A DNA stretch of 64,000 nucleotides from Tatumella punctata (GCF_039523735.1 NZ_BAAAFW010000060.1:182570-246569); one strand, 5' to 3'; shown: positions 36,305 to 45,351, counted from the stretch's first letter. The notes: a model not told the origin generated them from the sequence alone. Program-made: numbers and translations.

Positions 36305-36335
36305 GTACGGGCAGCGGTACGTGACCTGCCGGTAC
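36305..36335. repeat. inverted repeat between focA and pflB
   Basis: GTACGGGCAG (36305-36314) and CTGCCGGTAC (36326-36335) pair at nine of ten positions. It lies in the mRNA leader of pflB. It may protect the 5' end of a processed pflB message or reduce read-through from focA. Confidence 0.5.
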
Positions 36336-36365
36336 AAAATCTATGTTCAGTGTAGTATTGATAAA

Positions 36366-37226
36366 TTAGTTTTCACTATTATCTTTACGCAAGTAAATAA
36401 TCCAGTACGTGAGCCCTACTAATAAACCGCCACCAATAATATTCCCCAGAGTAACGGGAATAAGATTATCGGTAATAAATTGCCAGGGAGTCAGTGTGGA
36501 AAATTGTCCGGCTGTGGTACTGGTCAGTTGCCAGAAATCAGCAGAAGCAAAATCTTTAATGACAATAGCCATCGGAATCATAAACATATTGGCAATACTG
36601 TGTTCAAACCCGCTGGAAACAAACATAGTCACCGGCAGGATCATGGCAAGGGTTTTATCTGTCAGTGAACGACCGGAATAGCTCATCCATACGGCCAGAC
36701 AAACCAGTAAGTTGGCCAGAATTCCCAGGGCAACGGCTTCGACAAATGTATGGTGCATTTTATGATCGGCTGTCTGCAGTACATTGAGGCCCCATAATCC
36801 ATTAGCCACCAGATGTTCACCAGATAACCAAATCAGCGCCACAAACAGTAACGCGCCAAACAGGTTTCCGAAATAGACGATAATCCAGTGGCGCGTGAGC
36901 TGAGCCCAGCTGATACGCCCACTGGCTTTGGCAACCACAATAAGAACGGTTGAAGTGAATAAATCAGCACCACAGACGACCACCAGAATCAACCCGAGAG
37001 AGAAACAGAGTCCGCCAATCAGTCGCGAAATACCATAAGGTAATTCGCTGCTACCGGTAGTGACGGTAATATAAAAAGTGAAGGCGATGGAGATAAAAAC
37101 ACCTGCATTAATTGCCAGGAAAAAGGTGGTTAATGGTGGTTTTGATGCCTTATAGACACCTGCTTCTTCGGCAACTTTTGCCATTGCTGCCGGCATTAAC
37201 AGATCAAAAGGATTGTCCGTTTTCAC
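36366..37226 (-). CDS. focA: FocA, formate channel
   Basis: A pentameric inner-membrane formate channel of the FNT family with six helices per subunit. It has 286 residues (E. coli 285). Family features include the N-terminal MPAAMAKVAEEAGVYKA, the FNT repeat signature GxLxxL in the LVCLAVWMSYSGRS region, and the SSGFEHSIANMF segment containing the conserved pore His. It is the first gene of focA-pflB. Confidence 0.97.
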   Translation of the reverse strand: MKTDNPFDLLMPAAMAKVAEEAGVYKASKPPLTTFFLAINAGVFISIAFTFYITVTTGSSELPYGISRLIGGLCFSLGLILVVVCGADLFTSTVLIVVAKASGRISWAQLTRHWIIVYFGNLFGALLFVALIWLSGEHLVANGLWGLNVLQTADHKMHHTFVEAVALGILANLLVCLAVWMSYSGRSLTDKTLAMILPVTMFVSSGFEHSIANMFMIPMAIVIKDFASADFWQLTSTTAGQFSTLTPWQFITDNLIPVTLGNIIGGGLLVGLTYWIIYLRKDNSEN

Positions 37227-37507
37227 ACAAATCCCCTCAGAGTTTTCGCTGTGCCCAGAGTATCAAATGGCCTGTTTGTGAGAATTGACCTGGATCACTT
37301 TTAACCGTTGCTGGTCTGCTAAAACTGTCTTTTTTGGTCAGTGATATATCATAATGCATTGAAAATAAAGGTTAAAATTTATTTTAATAACTATTTTATT
37401 TTTTGATTAACCGGGTATTGTCGCCAGATGATTAAACAATAAAGACTAAAAACGGCATGATTATGCGCCGGGAGAGGGAGCTACAGCTAAATATAAACAG
37501 ACGGGGC
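37227..37507. other. focA upstream regulatory region
   Basis: The gap between focA and the ycaO terminator is strongly AT-rich at 37320-37420. It holds the FNR-like site and presumably several promoters, as in E. coli. No gene is seen. Confidence 0.5.
37285..37298. promoter_or_regulatory. FNR-like site upstream of focA
   Basis: TTGAC-CTGG-ATCAC matches the FNR consensus TTGAT-N4-ATCAA at eight of ten positions and lies 59 bases before the focA ATG. Anaerobic activation of focA-pflB by FNR is established in E. coli. No promoter hexamers were confirmed. Confidence 0.45.
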
Positions 37508-37536
37508 AAAAAAACAGCGCCGGTCGAAGGCGCTGT
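37508..37536 (-). terminator. rho-independent terminator of ycaO
   Basis: ACAGCGCC (37514-37521) pairs with GGCGCTGT (37529-37536). On the minus strand the stem is followed by seven T residues (37514-37508), 33 bases after the ycaO stop. Confidence 0.9.
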
Positions 37537-37568
37537 AAATATTTTTTTAACAAAGAATCGGCGGAGAC

Positions 37569-39332
37569 TTAATTTTCTGACCAGTACTGACGTTTTGCGG
37601 CCTGAAGTTTCTCATAAGCCGCCAGTAAAGACTGATGGGCAGGGAAAGCAGTCAGAGACAAGTCAACTTTCTGCAGCCCATAAAAAGGTTCTTCGCCACT
37701 GATTGCCGCAGACGCAGCTTCTACCGCATCGCTGCCGTACATACGGTTAAAGGCGGTCAGATATTCGCCGGGGGTCCGCTCATCTTCCAGTGACAGCAAC
37801 AGTAATGTCTGCAGGCAGCGGTAGTAATTAGCCCGTTCGGCACTGAAGACTGAATTGTTAAATTCAATGGTCCACTCGGTCCAGATCAATGCCTGGTCGA
37901 GATCGCCTCCGGCAAGTGCCAGCATAGCTTTAAGTTCACCGACGCGCAGGGTTGACCAGCCATTATCTTTGCCCGTCGCCAGACCCAGCAGTTCGCGTAC
38001 CCGGGTAAAATCGTCCAGGCCTTCGTCATCCATCTGCGTAATCAGTTCAAGGTAGTCCTGAGGTTGCCATTCGCTGCCCGGTAAACTAAGGAAAGTTTCA
38101 CGGAAACCGGATCCCATATTGTTGTTAGCCAGCAATAAATCTTCGGCCGGATAAATATCAGACATGCCGGGAACAATAATCCGGCAGGCATATACGCCCA
38201 GATGTTCATAGTCGGCAATATACACTTCTTTATTTTCGGCACGGAAAATATTCATCAGTGTCGAAAATTCCTGTTCGGTGGTACCGGAAAAGGACCAGTC
38301 AGCGAACGGATAATCAGGAGTATCTTTGAACATATCCCAGGAGATCAGGCCGCTGGAATCGATAAAATGTGTTTCCAGGTTAGTGTGTTCTGCGACTTCT
38401 TCATCATCAAAGGTTGGCGGAGTAAACACATCCAGATCTTTCAGGCTGCGGCCCTGTAATAGTTCCGTAACGGTGCGTTCCAGCGCGACGCCGAAATCAG
38501 GATGGGCGCCGAAAGAAGCAAAACAGGTACCATTTTCCGGATTAAATAACACCACACAGATCACCGGATACTGGCCGCCCAGCGAGGCGTCGTAGGCAAA
38601 AATCGGGAAACCTTCGGCTTCCAGTTGTGCAATAGCTTCGATAACCGCCGGATAACGGGCCATGACTGTCTGTGGAATTTCCGGCAGGCTGATTGATTCA
38701 GCGATAATACGGTTTTTAATGTAACGCTCAAAGACTTCCGAAAGACCCTGAACCCGTGCCTCACTGGCGGTATTACCGGCTGACATACCATTGGATACAT
38801 ATAAATTACCGATAATATTCATCGGAATATAGACGGTCTGCTTGTCTGACTGACGGATAAACGGCAGTGCGCAGATTCCCCGGTCATCGTTACCTGACTG
38901 CAGATCAACCAGCAGGCTGGCACCGAGGACATTGTCCGGGTCATAGAACTTACGCAGTGCAGGGTCCAGCAGTCCTTCCGGTAAATCGTCGTCTTCAGTC
39001 AGCGGGAACCATTTCTCATTCGGATAATGGACAAAGTCACCGCCAGCGACCGTTTCACCCAGCCAGAAATCGGCAAAGAAATAGTTCGTTGATAACCGTT
39101 CAAAATATTCACCTAACGCAGAAGCCAGGGCGGCTTTTTTGCTGGCACCTTTGCCATTGGTAAAACACAGAGGACAGTCACGATCGCGGATATGGACTGA
39201 CCAGACATTCGGAACCGGATTCAGCCATGAAGCTTCTTCAATAGTAAACCCTAAAGACTGTAGCTTATGCTGAAACCGTGAAATAGAGTCTTCTAAAGCG
39301 GCATCTTTGCCTGGTATAAATGTTTGCGTCAT
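37569..39332 (-). CDS. ycaO: YcaO, ATP-dependent thiomethylation accessory protein
   Basis: Founding member of the YcaO family, whose ATP-binding fold activates amide backbones in other members. E. coli YcaO assists RimO in beta-methylthiolation of ribosomal protein S12. It has 587 residues (E. coli 586). The YcaO domain covers roughly the first 400 residues, including the ATP-binding GNTASEARVQGLSEVFERYIKN and ALGEYFERLSTNYF segments. The last third is a helical TPR-like domain. There is no peptide-precursor gene nearby, so a natural-product role is unlikely. It lies upstream of focA with its own terminator. Confidence 0.95.
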   Translation of the reverse strand: MTQTFIPGKDAALEDSISRFQHKLQSLGFTIEEASWLNPVPNVWSVHIRDRDCPLCFTNGKGASKKAALASALGEYFERLSTNYFFADFWLGETVAGGDFVHYPNEKWFPLTEDDDLPEGLLDPALRKFYDPDNVLGASLLVDLQSGNDDRGICALPFIRQSDKQTVYIPMNIIGNLYVSNGMSAGNTASEARVQGLSEVFERYIKNRIIAESISLPEIPQTVMARYPAVIEAIAQLEAEGFPIFAYDASLGGQYPVICVVLFNPENGTCFASFGAHPDFGVALERTVTELLQGRSLKDLDVFTPPTFDDEEVAEHTNLETHFIDSSGLISWDMFKDTPDYPFADWSFSGTTEQEFSTLMNIFRAENKEVYIADYEHLGVYACRIIVPGMSDIYPAEDLLLANNNMGSGFRETFLSLPGSEWQPQDYLELITQMDDEGLDDFTRVRELLGLATGKDNGWSTLRVGELKAMLALAGGDLDQALIWTEWTIEFNNSVFSAERANYYRCLQTLLLLSLEDERTPGEYLTAFNRMYGSDAVEAASAAISGEEPFYGLQKVDLSLTAFPAHQSLLAAYEKLQAAKRQYWSEN

Positions 39333-39618
39333 AGTGCCGCGTTCTCCCGGGGAGTGATAAACAGATGTGTTGGGGTAATGATACGGAATTTATACGATGA
39401 CCGCTATCAGCCGACAGTAAAATCTCCCCGTTATAACTCCGTTACCCGGAGCCGAAATAAGCCGTTGTCCGGAAAAAAATAAACATCAGGGTCAGGGGAT
39501 TAACCGGAGAGTCATAAAAATCGTCCTGCAGACCGATTAATTATTGCAGCGTTTTTCAGGCAGTGATACAACCGACAGGTATCTGATAATCGTTTCGATG
39601 TAACCATGGTGAGTATAA

Positions 39619-40704
39619 ATGACGCAGGTGTATAATTTTAGTTCTGGCCCGGCAATGTTGCCAGCAGAAGTACTTCGTCGTGCACAGCAGGATCTGGTTA
39701 ACTGGCAGGGTCTGGGCACTTCAGTAATGGAAATCAGCCATCGCAGCAAAGAATTTATCAGCGTTGCTGAAACGGCAGAGCAGGACTTCCGGGATTTATT
39801 AAAAATCCCGTCCAATTATAAAGTATTGTTCTGCCACGGTGGTGGCCGTGGTCAGTTTGCGGCAGTACCCGGTAATTTACTGAATGGTGCCAGCCAGGCT
39901 GACTATATTGATGGTGGTTACTGGGGGCACAGTGCGGTTAAAGAAGCCGCTAAATTTTGTACCCCGAATATTATTGATATTAAAGTCACTGAAGAAGGTA
40001 AAACTGCGTTATTACCCATGAGCCAATGGCAGCTGAATGATAACGCTGCTTATGTGCATTACTGCCCGAATGAAACCATCGATGGTACCGCGATTGATGA
40101 GCAGCCGGATTTCGGCGATAAAATAGTGGTCGCTGATTTCTCCTCCACCATTTTATCCCGTGAGATCGATGTCAGCCGCTACGGGGTGATTTATGCCGGC
40201 GCCCAGAAAAATATCGGTCCTGCCGGGCTGACACTGGTTATTGTCCGTGAAGACCTGCTGGGTAAAGCCCGTAAGGATCTGCCTTCTGTCTTCGATTACT
40301 CGGTGCTGGCAGAAAATAACTCAATGTTTAACACCCCGCCAACTTTTGCCTGGTATCTGTCCGGACTGGTATTCCAGTGGCTGAAAGAGCAGGGCGGCGT
40401 CGCGGCAATGGATAAAGTCAACCAGGCGAAGGCCGATCTTCTTTACAGCACCATTGATCACAGTGATTTCTATCGTAATAATGTTGCAGACAGCAACCGC
40501 TCGCGGATGAATATCCCTTTCCAGCTGGCAGATTCCGCGCTGGATAAGCTGTTTCTGGACGAGTCTGTCAGCCACGGACTGCATGCTCTCAAAGGGCACC
40601 GGGTGGTTGGCGGAATGCGGGCTTCTATTTACAATGCCATGCCGCTGGCGGGTGTGAAAGCACTGACTGAGTTTATGCTCGATTTTGAACGCCGCCATGG
40701 CTAA
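39619..40704 (+). CDS. serC: SerC, phosphoserine aminotransferase
   Basis: A PLP enzyme that makes 3-phosphoserine in the serine pathway and acts in pyridoxine synthesis. It has 361 residues (E. coli 362). The PLP lysine is K197 in IYAGAQKNIGPAG. The phosphate-binding HGGGRGQFAAVP and the SSGPAMLP N-terminus are conserved. It is followed by two terminator-like hairpins and then aroA, the classic mixed-function serC-aroA operon. The E. coli gene ycaP, which lies between ycaO and serC, is absent. Confidence 0.97.
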   Translation: MTQVYNFSSGPAMLPAEVLRRAQQDLVNWQGLGTSVMEISHRSKEFISVAETAEQDFRDLLKIPSNYKVLFCHGGGRGQFAAVPGNLLNGASQADYIDGGYWGHSAVKEAAKFCTPNIIDIKVTEEGKTALLPMSQWQLNDNAAYVHYCPNETIDGTAIDEQPDFGDKIVVADFSSTILSREIDVSRYGVIYAGAQKNIGPAGLTLVIVREDLLGKARKDLPSVFDYSVLAENNSMFNTPPTFAWYLSGLVFQWLKEQGGVAAMDKVNQAKADLLYSTIDHSDFYRNNVADSNRSRMNIPFQLADSALDKLFLDESVSHGLHALKGHRVVGGMRASIYNAMPLAGVKALTEFMLDFERRHG

Positions 40705-40756
40705 GCCAGTGGTGATTTACTGGCCTTTTTGTTTACCCCGCCAGTGGCGGGGTTTT
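40705..40756 (+). terminator. tandem hairpins between serC and aroA
   Basis: First hairpin: GCCAGT (40705-40710) with ACTGGC (40719-40724), followed by five T. Second: ACCCCGCC (40735-40742) with GGCGGGGT (40746-40753), running into TTTT. Both look like rho-independent terminators, placed inside an operon, so they probably lower aroA expression relative to serC. Confidence 0.75.
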
Positions 40757-40783
40757 GATCTTTTATAAAGAGTGACTTTTGAC

Positions 40784-42064
40784 ATGCCGGATTCTCTGAC
40801 CTTACAACCTGTAGCCCGTATTGACGGTACGGTAAATTTACCCGGCTCGAAAAGTGTGTCAAACCGCGCGCTATTGTTAGCTGCAATTTCCAAAGGAACG
40901 ACCCGCCTGACGAATCTGCTGGACAGTGATGACATTAAGCACATGCTTAATGGACTGAGCTTGCTGGGGATTGAATATACATTATCTGCAGATCGTACCG
41001 AATGTGTTGTCACCGGGATCGGTGGCCCGTTACATGCCGCAGCTCCTGTTGAGTTATTCCTCGGGAATGCGGGAACGGCGATGCGTCCGCTGGCGGCGGC
41101 CTTAAGCCTGGCGGGTAAAGATATTATCCTGACCGGCGAACCACGAATGAAAGAACGTCCAATCGGTCACCTGGTTGATGCTCTGCGTCAGGGGGGAGCT
41201 GATATCAGCTATCTGGAAAATGAAAACTACCCGCCATTACGCCTGAACGGCGGGTTCAATGGAGGCGAAATCAGTGTCGATGGCAGTGTGTCAAGCCAGT
41301 TTCTGACTGCGTTGCTGATGACTGCGCCTTTAGCCAGTGAACCGACAACCATTACCATTACCGGTGAACTGGTTTCAAAGCCATATATTGATATCACGCT
41401 GAATCTGATGAAATGTTTTGGTGTCAGGGTTGAAAATCAGCAATACCAGCGTTTTGTTATTCAGGGCGGGCAGCAGTATCAGTCTCCCGGCGAATATCTG
41501 GTTGAAGGGGATGCCTCATCGGCTTCTTATTTTCTGGCTGCTGCGGCAATTAAAGGCGGTACTGTCCGTGTCACCGGTATTGGCCGCAACAGTGTACAGG
41601 GCGATATTCGCTTTGCTGATGTGCTGGAAAAAATGGGGGCAGTGATTGAATGGGGGGATAATTATATTTCCTGTACCCGTGGCGCACTGAAGGCGATAGA
41701 GATGGATATGAACCACATCCCTGATGCGGCGATGACTATTGCCACCACTGCCTTGTTTGCGGAAGGTACTACCCTGATGACGAATATCTACAACTGGCGG
41801 GTAAAAGAAACCGACCGGCTTGCGGCCATGGCAGCTGAATTACGTAAGGTCGGGGCAACAGTTGAAGAGGGGTATGATTTTATTCGTATTACGCCGCCTG
41901 CTATCCTGAAACATGCAGACATTGAAACCTATAATGATCATCGTATTGCGATGTGTTTCTCTCTGGTTGCATTGTCGGATACTCCGGTCACTATTCTCGA
42001 CCCCGGATGTACAGCAAAAACTTTCCCTGATTATTTCCACCAGCTGGCTGCTGTCAGTCATTAA
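40784..42064 (+). CDS. aroA: AroA, EPSP synthase
   Basis: 3-phosphoshikimate 1-carboxyvinyltransferase, the sixth shikimate-pathway step, and the target of glyphosate. It has 426 residues from ATG 40784 (E. coli 427); a GTG four codons earlier is a less likely start. The conserved LFLGNAGTAMRPLAAAL loop, GEPRMKERPIGHLVDAL and DGSVSSQFLTALLM are present. The Gly and Pro of the GNAGTAMRP loop match the glyphosate-sensitive class I type. Confidence 0.97.
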   Translation: MPDSLTLQPVARIDGTVNLPGSKSVSNRALLLAAISKGTTRLTNLLDSDDIKHMLNGLSLLGIEYTLSADRTECVVTGIGGPLHAAAPVELFLGNAGTAMRPLAAALSLAGKDIILTGEPRMKERPIGHLVDALRQGGADISYLENENYPPLRLNGGFNGGEISVDGSVSSQFLTALLMTAPLASEPTTITITGELVSKPYIDITLNLMKCFGVRVENQQYQRFVIQGGQQYQSPGEYLVEGDASSASYFLAAAAIKGGTVRVTGIGRNSVQGDIRFADVLEKMGAVIEWGDNYISCTRGALKAIEMDMNHIPDAAMTIATTALFAEGTTLMTNIYNWRVKETDRLAAMAAELRKVGATVEEGYDFIRITPPAILKHADIETYNDHRIAMCFSLVALSDTPVTILDPGCTAKTFPDYFHQLAAVSH

Positions 42065-42274
42065 TTATCAGTGGACTTTCTCTGTTCTGGTCTGTATTTA
42101 GTCCGGTTGCGCCGGGTTTATCTCACCCGGTGGTTGCCGTCTTAGCTGAAAACTCTGTTTTTTTGCCCCTGTGGCGGAATAAGTCACTGCGACTTCCGTT
42201 CGCCACAGGTATACTTAAGGCAAACGGTGTATTTATATGCTGAGAAATCCAGAGCAGCGATAAAGGAGATTATA

Positions 42275-42958
42275 ATGACAACGGTCCCGGTGATGACGAT
42301 TGATGGCCCGAGTGGGGCCGGGAAAGGCACGCTGTGTAAAGCGATTGCTGAGAAACTGCAATGGCATTTACTGGACTCCGGCGCGATTTATCGGGTGCTG
42401 GCCCTGGCGGCGTTACATCATCGCGTGGATATCAGCTCGGAAGAAGCGCTGGTTCCGATTGCAGCGCATCTTGATGTGCGTTTTCTCTCCGTTGACGGTG
42501 AGCTGCAGGTTATTCTGGAAGGTGAAGAGGTGACCAGCGAAATCCGTACCCAGGATGTCAGTAATACGGCGTCTAAAGTCGCAGCGTTCCCGCGGGTGCG
42601 GGAAGCTCTTTTACGGCGGCAGCGGGCTTTTAAAGAAGCGCCGGGGCTGATTGCTGATGGCCGTGACATGGGAACGGTCGTGTTTCCTGAAGCCGCAGTG
42701 AAGATTTTCCTCGATGCCAGCGCCGAAGAAAGAGCAGAACGGCGTATGCTACAGTTGCAGGAAAAGGGCTTTAGTGTTAACTTTGAGCGCCTTTTATCTG
42801 AGATAAAAGAACGGGACGACCGTGATCGTAACCGTGCCGTGGCTCCGCTGGTGCCTGCGGCGGATGCATTGGTTATTGATTCTACCGGCATGACTATTGA
42901 GCAAGTGATTGAAAAAACACTTGAATATGCCAGGTCACGGTTGAAAGATCTCGTTTGA
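42275..42958 (+). CDS. cmk: Cmk, cytidylate kinase
   Basis: Phosphorylates CMP and dCMP with ATP. It has 227 residues, as in E. coli, from ATG 42275 behind AAAGGAG. The P-loop is GPSGAGKG at residues 11-18; the lid and CMP-binding parts LIADGRDMGTVVFP and ERDDRDRNRAVAPLVPA are conserved. In E. coli ycaL lies between aroA and cmk; it is missing here. It precedes rpsA, with which it is co-transcribed in E. coli. Confidence 0.97.
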   Translation: MTTVPVMTIDGPSGAGKGTLCKAIAEKLQWHLLDSGAIYRVLALAALHHRVDISSEEALVPIAAHLDVRFLSVDGELQVILEGEEVTSEIRTQDVSNTASKVAAFPRVREALLRRQRAFKEAPGLIADGRDMGTVVFPEAAVKIFLDASAEERAERRMLQLQEKGFSVNFERLLSEIKERDDRDRNRAVAPLVPAADALVIDSTGMTIEQVIEKTLEYARSRLKDLV

Positions 42959-42990
42959 GTTCTGGCCAGCGCGCCGACAGAATGCTTTAC

Positions 42991-43085
42991 CCCCGTACCA
43001 CGGATGGTGCGGGGTATGTGAAACAACCCCATCCGACAATGATGTCAGATGGACGTTAAATTGAAGAATCCTGAAGATTATCAAT
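42991..43085 (+). promoter_or_regulatory. rpsA leader, S1 autoregulatory hairpins
   Basis: Three stem-loops fill the leader. I: 42991-43000 with 43005-43014, loop CGGA. II: CCATCCGACA (43029-43038) with TGTCAGATGG (43043-43052), one mismatch. III: ATTGA (43060-43064) with TCAAT (43081-43085) and AATC (43067-43070) with GATT (43076-43079), exposing GAAG (43073-43076) as the only ribosome site. This matches the known gammaproteobacterial rpsA operator, where S1 represses its own translation. Confidence 0.85.
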
Positions 43086-44765
43086 ATGACTGAATCTTTT
43101 GCTCAACTCTTTGAAGAGTCCCTGAAAGAAATCGAAACCCGTCCGGGTTCCATTGTTCGTGGTGTTGTTGTTGCTATCGACAAAGACATCGTTCTGGTTG
43201 ATGCGGGTCTGAAATCTGAATCTGCAATTCCTGCAGAGCAGTTCAAAAACGCAGCTGGCGAACTGGAAATCCAGGTAGGCGACGAAGTTGACGTAGCCCT
43301 GGATGCTGTAGAAGACGGCTTCGGTGAAACGCTGCTGTCCCGTGAAAAAGCTAAACGTCACGAAGCTTGGATCACGCTGGAAAAAGCGTATGAAGAAGCT
43401 GAAACTGTTACCGGTATTATCAACGGCAAAGTCAAGGGCGGCTTCACTGTTGAGCTGAACGGTATTCGTGCGTTCCTGCCAGGTTCACTGGTAGATGTGC
43501 GTCCGGTTCGTGATACTCTGCACCTGGAAGGCAAAGAGCTTGAATTCAAAGTAATCAAGCTTGATCAGAAACGTAACAACGTGGTGGTTTCCCGCCGTGC
43601 GGTTATCGAATCTGAGAACAGTGCTGAACGTGATCAACTGCTGGAAAACCTGCAGGAAGGCATGGAAGTTAAAGGTATCGTTAAGAACCTGACTGACTAC
43701 GGTGCATTCGTTGATCTGGGTGGTGTTGACGGCCTGCTGCATATCACTGATATGGCGTGGAAACGTGTTAAACATCCAAGCGAAATTGTCAACGTTGGCG
43801 ACGAAATCACTGTTAAAGTGCTGAAGTTCGACCGCGAGCGTACCCGTGTATCTCTGGGCCTGAAACAGCTGGGCGAAGATCCTTGGGTTGCTATCGCTAA
43901 GCGTTACCCTGAGAGTACCCGTCTGACGGGTCGCGTGACCAACCTGACTGATTACGGCTGCTTCGTAGAAATCGAAGAAGGCGTTGAAGGTCTGGTACAC
44001 GTTTCTGAAATGGACTGGACTAACAAAAACATTCACCCATCTAAAGTTGTTAACGTGGGTGATGTTGTTGAAGTTATGGTTCTGGACATCGACGAAGAAC
44101 GTCGTCGTATCTCCCTGGGTCTGAAGCAGTGTAAATCTAACCCATGGCAGCAGTTCGCAGAAACTCACAACAAAGGCGATCGCGTTGAAGGTAAAATCAA
44201 GTCAATCACTGACTTTGGTATCTTCATCGGCCTGGACGGTGGTATCGACGGTCTGGTTCACCTGTCAGACATCTCCTGGAACGCGACCGGCGAAGAAGCC
44301 GTGCGTGAGTACAAGAAAGGCGACGAAATCGCCGCTGTTGTACTGCAGGTCGATGCAGAACGTGAGCGTATCTCTTTAGGCGTTAAGCAACTGGCTGAAG
44401 ATCCTTTCAACAACTACATCACCCTGAACAAGAAAGGCGTGATCGTGACTGGTAAAGTTACGGCAGTTGATGCGAAAGGTGCTACAGTTGAGTTAGCTGA
44501 CGGCGTTGAAGGTTACCTGCGCGCTTCTGAAGCTTCACGTGACCGCGTTGAAGATGCAACTCTGGTTCTGAATGTCGGCGACGAAGTTGAAGCTAAATTC
44601 ACCGGTGTTGATCGTAAAAACCGTGTTGTAAGCCTGTCTGTTCGTGCAAAAGACGAAGCTGACGAGAAAGATGCAATCGCAACTGTTAACAACAAACAGT
44701 CTGACGAAAGCAACTTCTCTAACGCAATGGCTGAAGCTTTCAAAGCAGCATCTAAAGGCGAGTAA
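43086..44765 (+). CDS. rpsA: RpsA, 30S ribosomal protein S1
   Basis: The large RNA-binding ribosomal protein that unfolds and holds mRNA on the 30S subunit. It has 559 residues (E. coli 557) with six S1 OB-fold repeats; each shows the pattern G-x-V-x-x-(L/I)-x-D-(Y/F)-G-x-F. Codon use is strongly biased towards optimal codons (many AAC, GTT, CTG), unlike its neighbours, as expected for a highly expressed gene. The leader carries its own repression structure. Confidence 0.99.
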   Translation: MTESFAQLFEESLKEIETRPGSIVRGVVVAIDKDIVLVDAGLKSESAIPAEQFKNAAGELEIQVGDEVDVALDAVEDGFGETLLSREKAKRHEAWITLEKAYEEAETVTGIINGKVKGGFTVELNGIRAFLPGSLVDVRPVRDTLHLEGKELEFKVIKLDQKRNNVVVSRRAVIESENSAERDQLLENLQEGMEVKGIVKNLTDYGAFVDLGGVDGLLHITDMAWKRVKHPSEIVNVGDEITVKVLKFDRERTRVSLGLKQLGEDPWVAIAKRYPESTRLTGRVTNLTDYGCFVEIEEGVEGLVHVSEMDWTNKNIHPSKVVNVGDVVEVMVLDIDEERRRISLGLKQCKSNPWQQFAETHNKGDRVEGKIKSITDFGIFIGLDGGIDGLVHLSDISWNATGEEAVREYKKGDEIAAVVLQVDAERERISLGVKQLAEDPFNNYITLNKKGVIVTGKVTAVDAKGATVELADGVEGYLRASEASRDRVEDATLVLNVGDEVEAKFTGVDRKNRVVSLSVRAKDEADEKDAIATVNNKQSDESNFSNAMAEAFKAASKGE

Positions 44766-44779
44766 TCTGCCTGAAATGA

Positions 44780-44806
44780 CGGACAACAACCCGCGGTTGT
44801 TGTCCG
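44780..44806 (+). repeat. palindromic hairpin between rpsA and ihfB
   Basis: CGGACAACAAC (44780-44790) pairs perfectly with GTTGTTGTCCG (44796-44806) around a 5-base loop. No T-run follows, so it is probably an attenuator or stabilising structure. Its core ACAACCCGCGG also occurs in the palindrome at 1067-1086. Confidence 0.65.
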
Positions 44807-44854
44807 CTCAGGTCAGCTGTCAAATGTTCCATAAAGGAATTAACCGGAGGATTC

Positions 44855-45139
44855 ATGACTAAGTCAGAGTTGATCGAACGCCTTGCCAGCCAGCAAACAC
44901 ATATTCCGGCTAAGGCTGTTGAAGATGCTGTAAAAGAGATGCTTGAACATATGGCATCGACCCTGGCACAGGGTGAGCGTATCGAAATCCGGGGATTCGG
45001 CAGTTTCTCTCTGCACTATCGTGCTCCCCGTACTGGCCGTAACCCGAAAACGGGTGACAAAGTGGAACTGGAAGGTAAATACGTTCCCCACTTTAAACCA
45101 GGAAAAGAGCTACGAGATCGTGCAAACATTAGTGAATAA
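44855..45139 (+). CDS. ihfB: IhfB, integration host factor beta subunit
   Basis: The beta chain of IHF, which bends DNA sharply for replication, recombination and transcription. It has 94 residues, as in E. coli. The DNA-inserting Pro lies in the RAPRTGRNPKTGDKVELEGKYVPHFKPGKELRDR arm. A strong GGAGG site precedes the ATG. Promoters probably lie inside rpsA as well as before it. A strong terminator follows. Confidence 0.98.
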   Translation: MTKSELIERLASQQTHIPAKAVEDAVKEMLEHMASTLAQGERIEIRGFGSFSLHYRAPRTGRNPKTGDKVELEGKYVPHFKPGKELRDRANISE

Positions 45140-45166
45140 TGTCTGAGCCTGAACTCATTGGATGCT

Positions 45167-45198
45167 AAAAACGGTACCTCAGGGTACCGTTTTTTTTG
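45167..45198 (+). terminator. rho-independent terminator of ihfB
   Basis: ACGGTACC (45171-45178) pairs with GGTACCGT (45183-45190), with A-rich DNA before and a long T-run to 45197 after it. Confidence 0.95.
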
Positions 45199-45351
45199 CC
45201 CGTAACAGTGTACGACCCGCGCCGCTGAATCTCCTCCCTCTCATCACCTACTTGTTTTCACCTTGCGTCTTTTGTCGCAATTATTCATCCCCCGTGTATC
45301 AGTAACAAAATCAAACGATGATTATTTTCTCCTGATAAACGGGAGACACTT

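Noticed and set aside
37569..39332. YcaO as part of a ribosomal peptide natural-product cluster
   Set aside because: No precursor peptide, dehydrogenase or exporter gene nearby; it is the housekeeping YcaO in its usual place beside focA.
43485..44168. 227-codon open frame on the minus strand inside rpsA
   Set aside because: It is an antisense shadow of rpsA produced by strong codon bias; no ribosome site or family resemblance.
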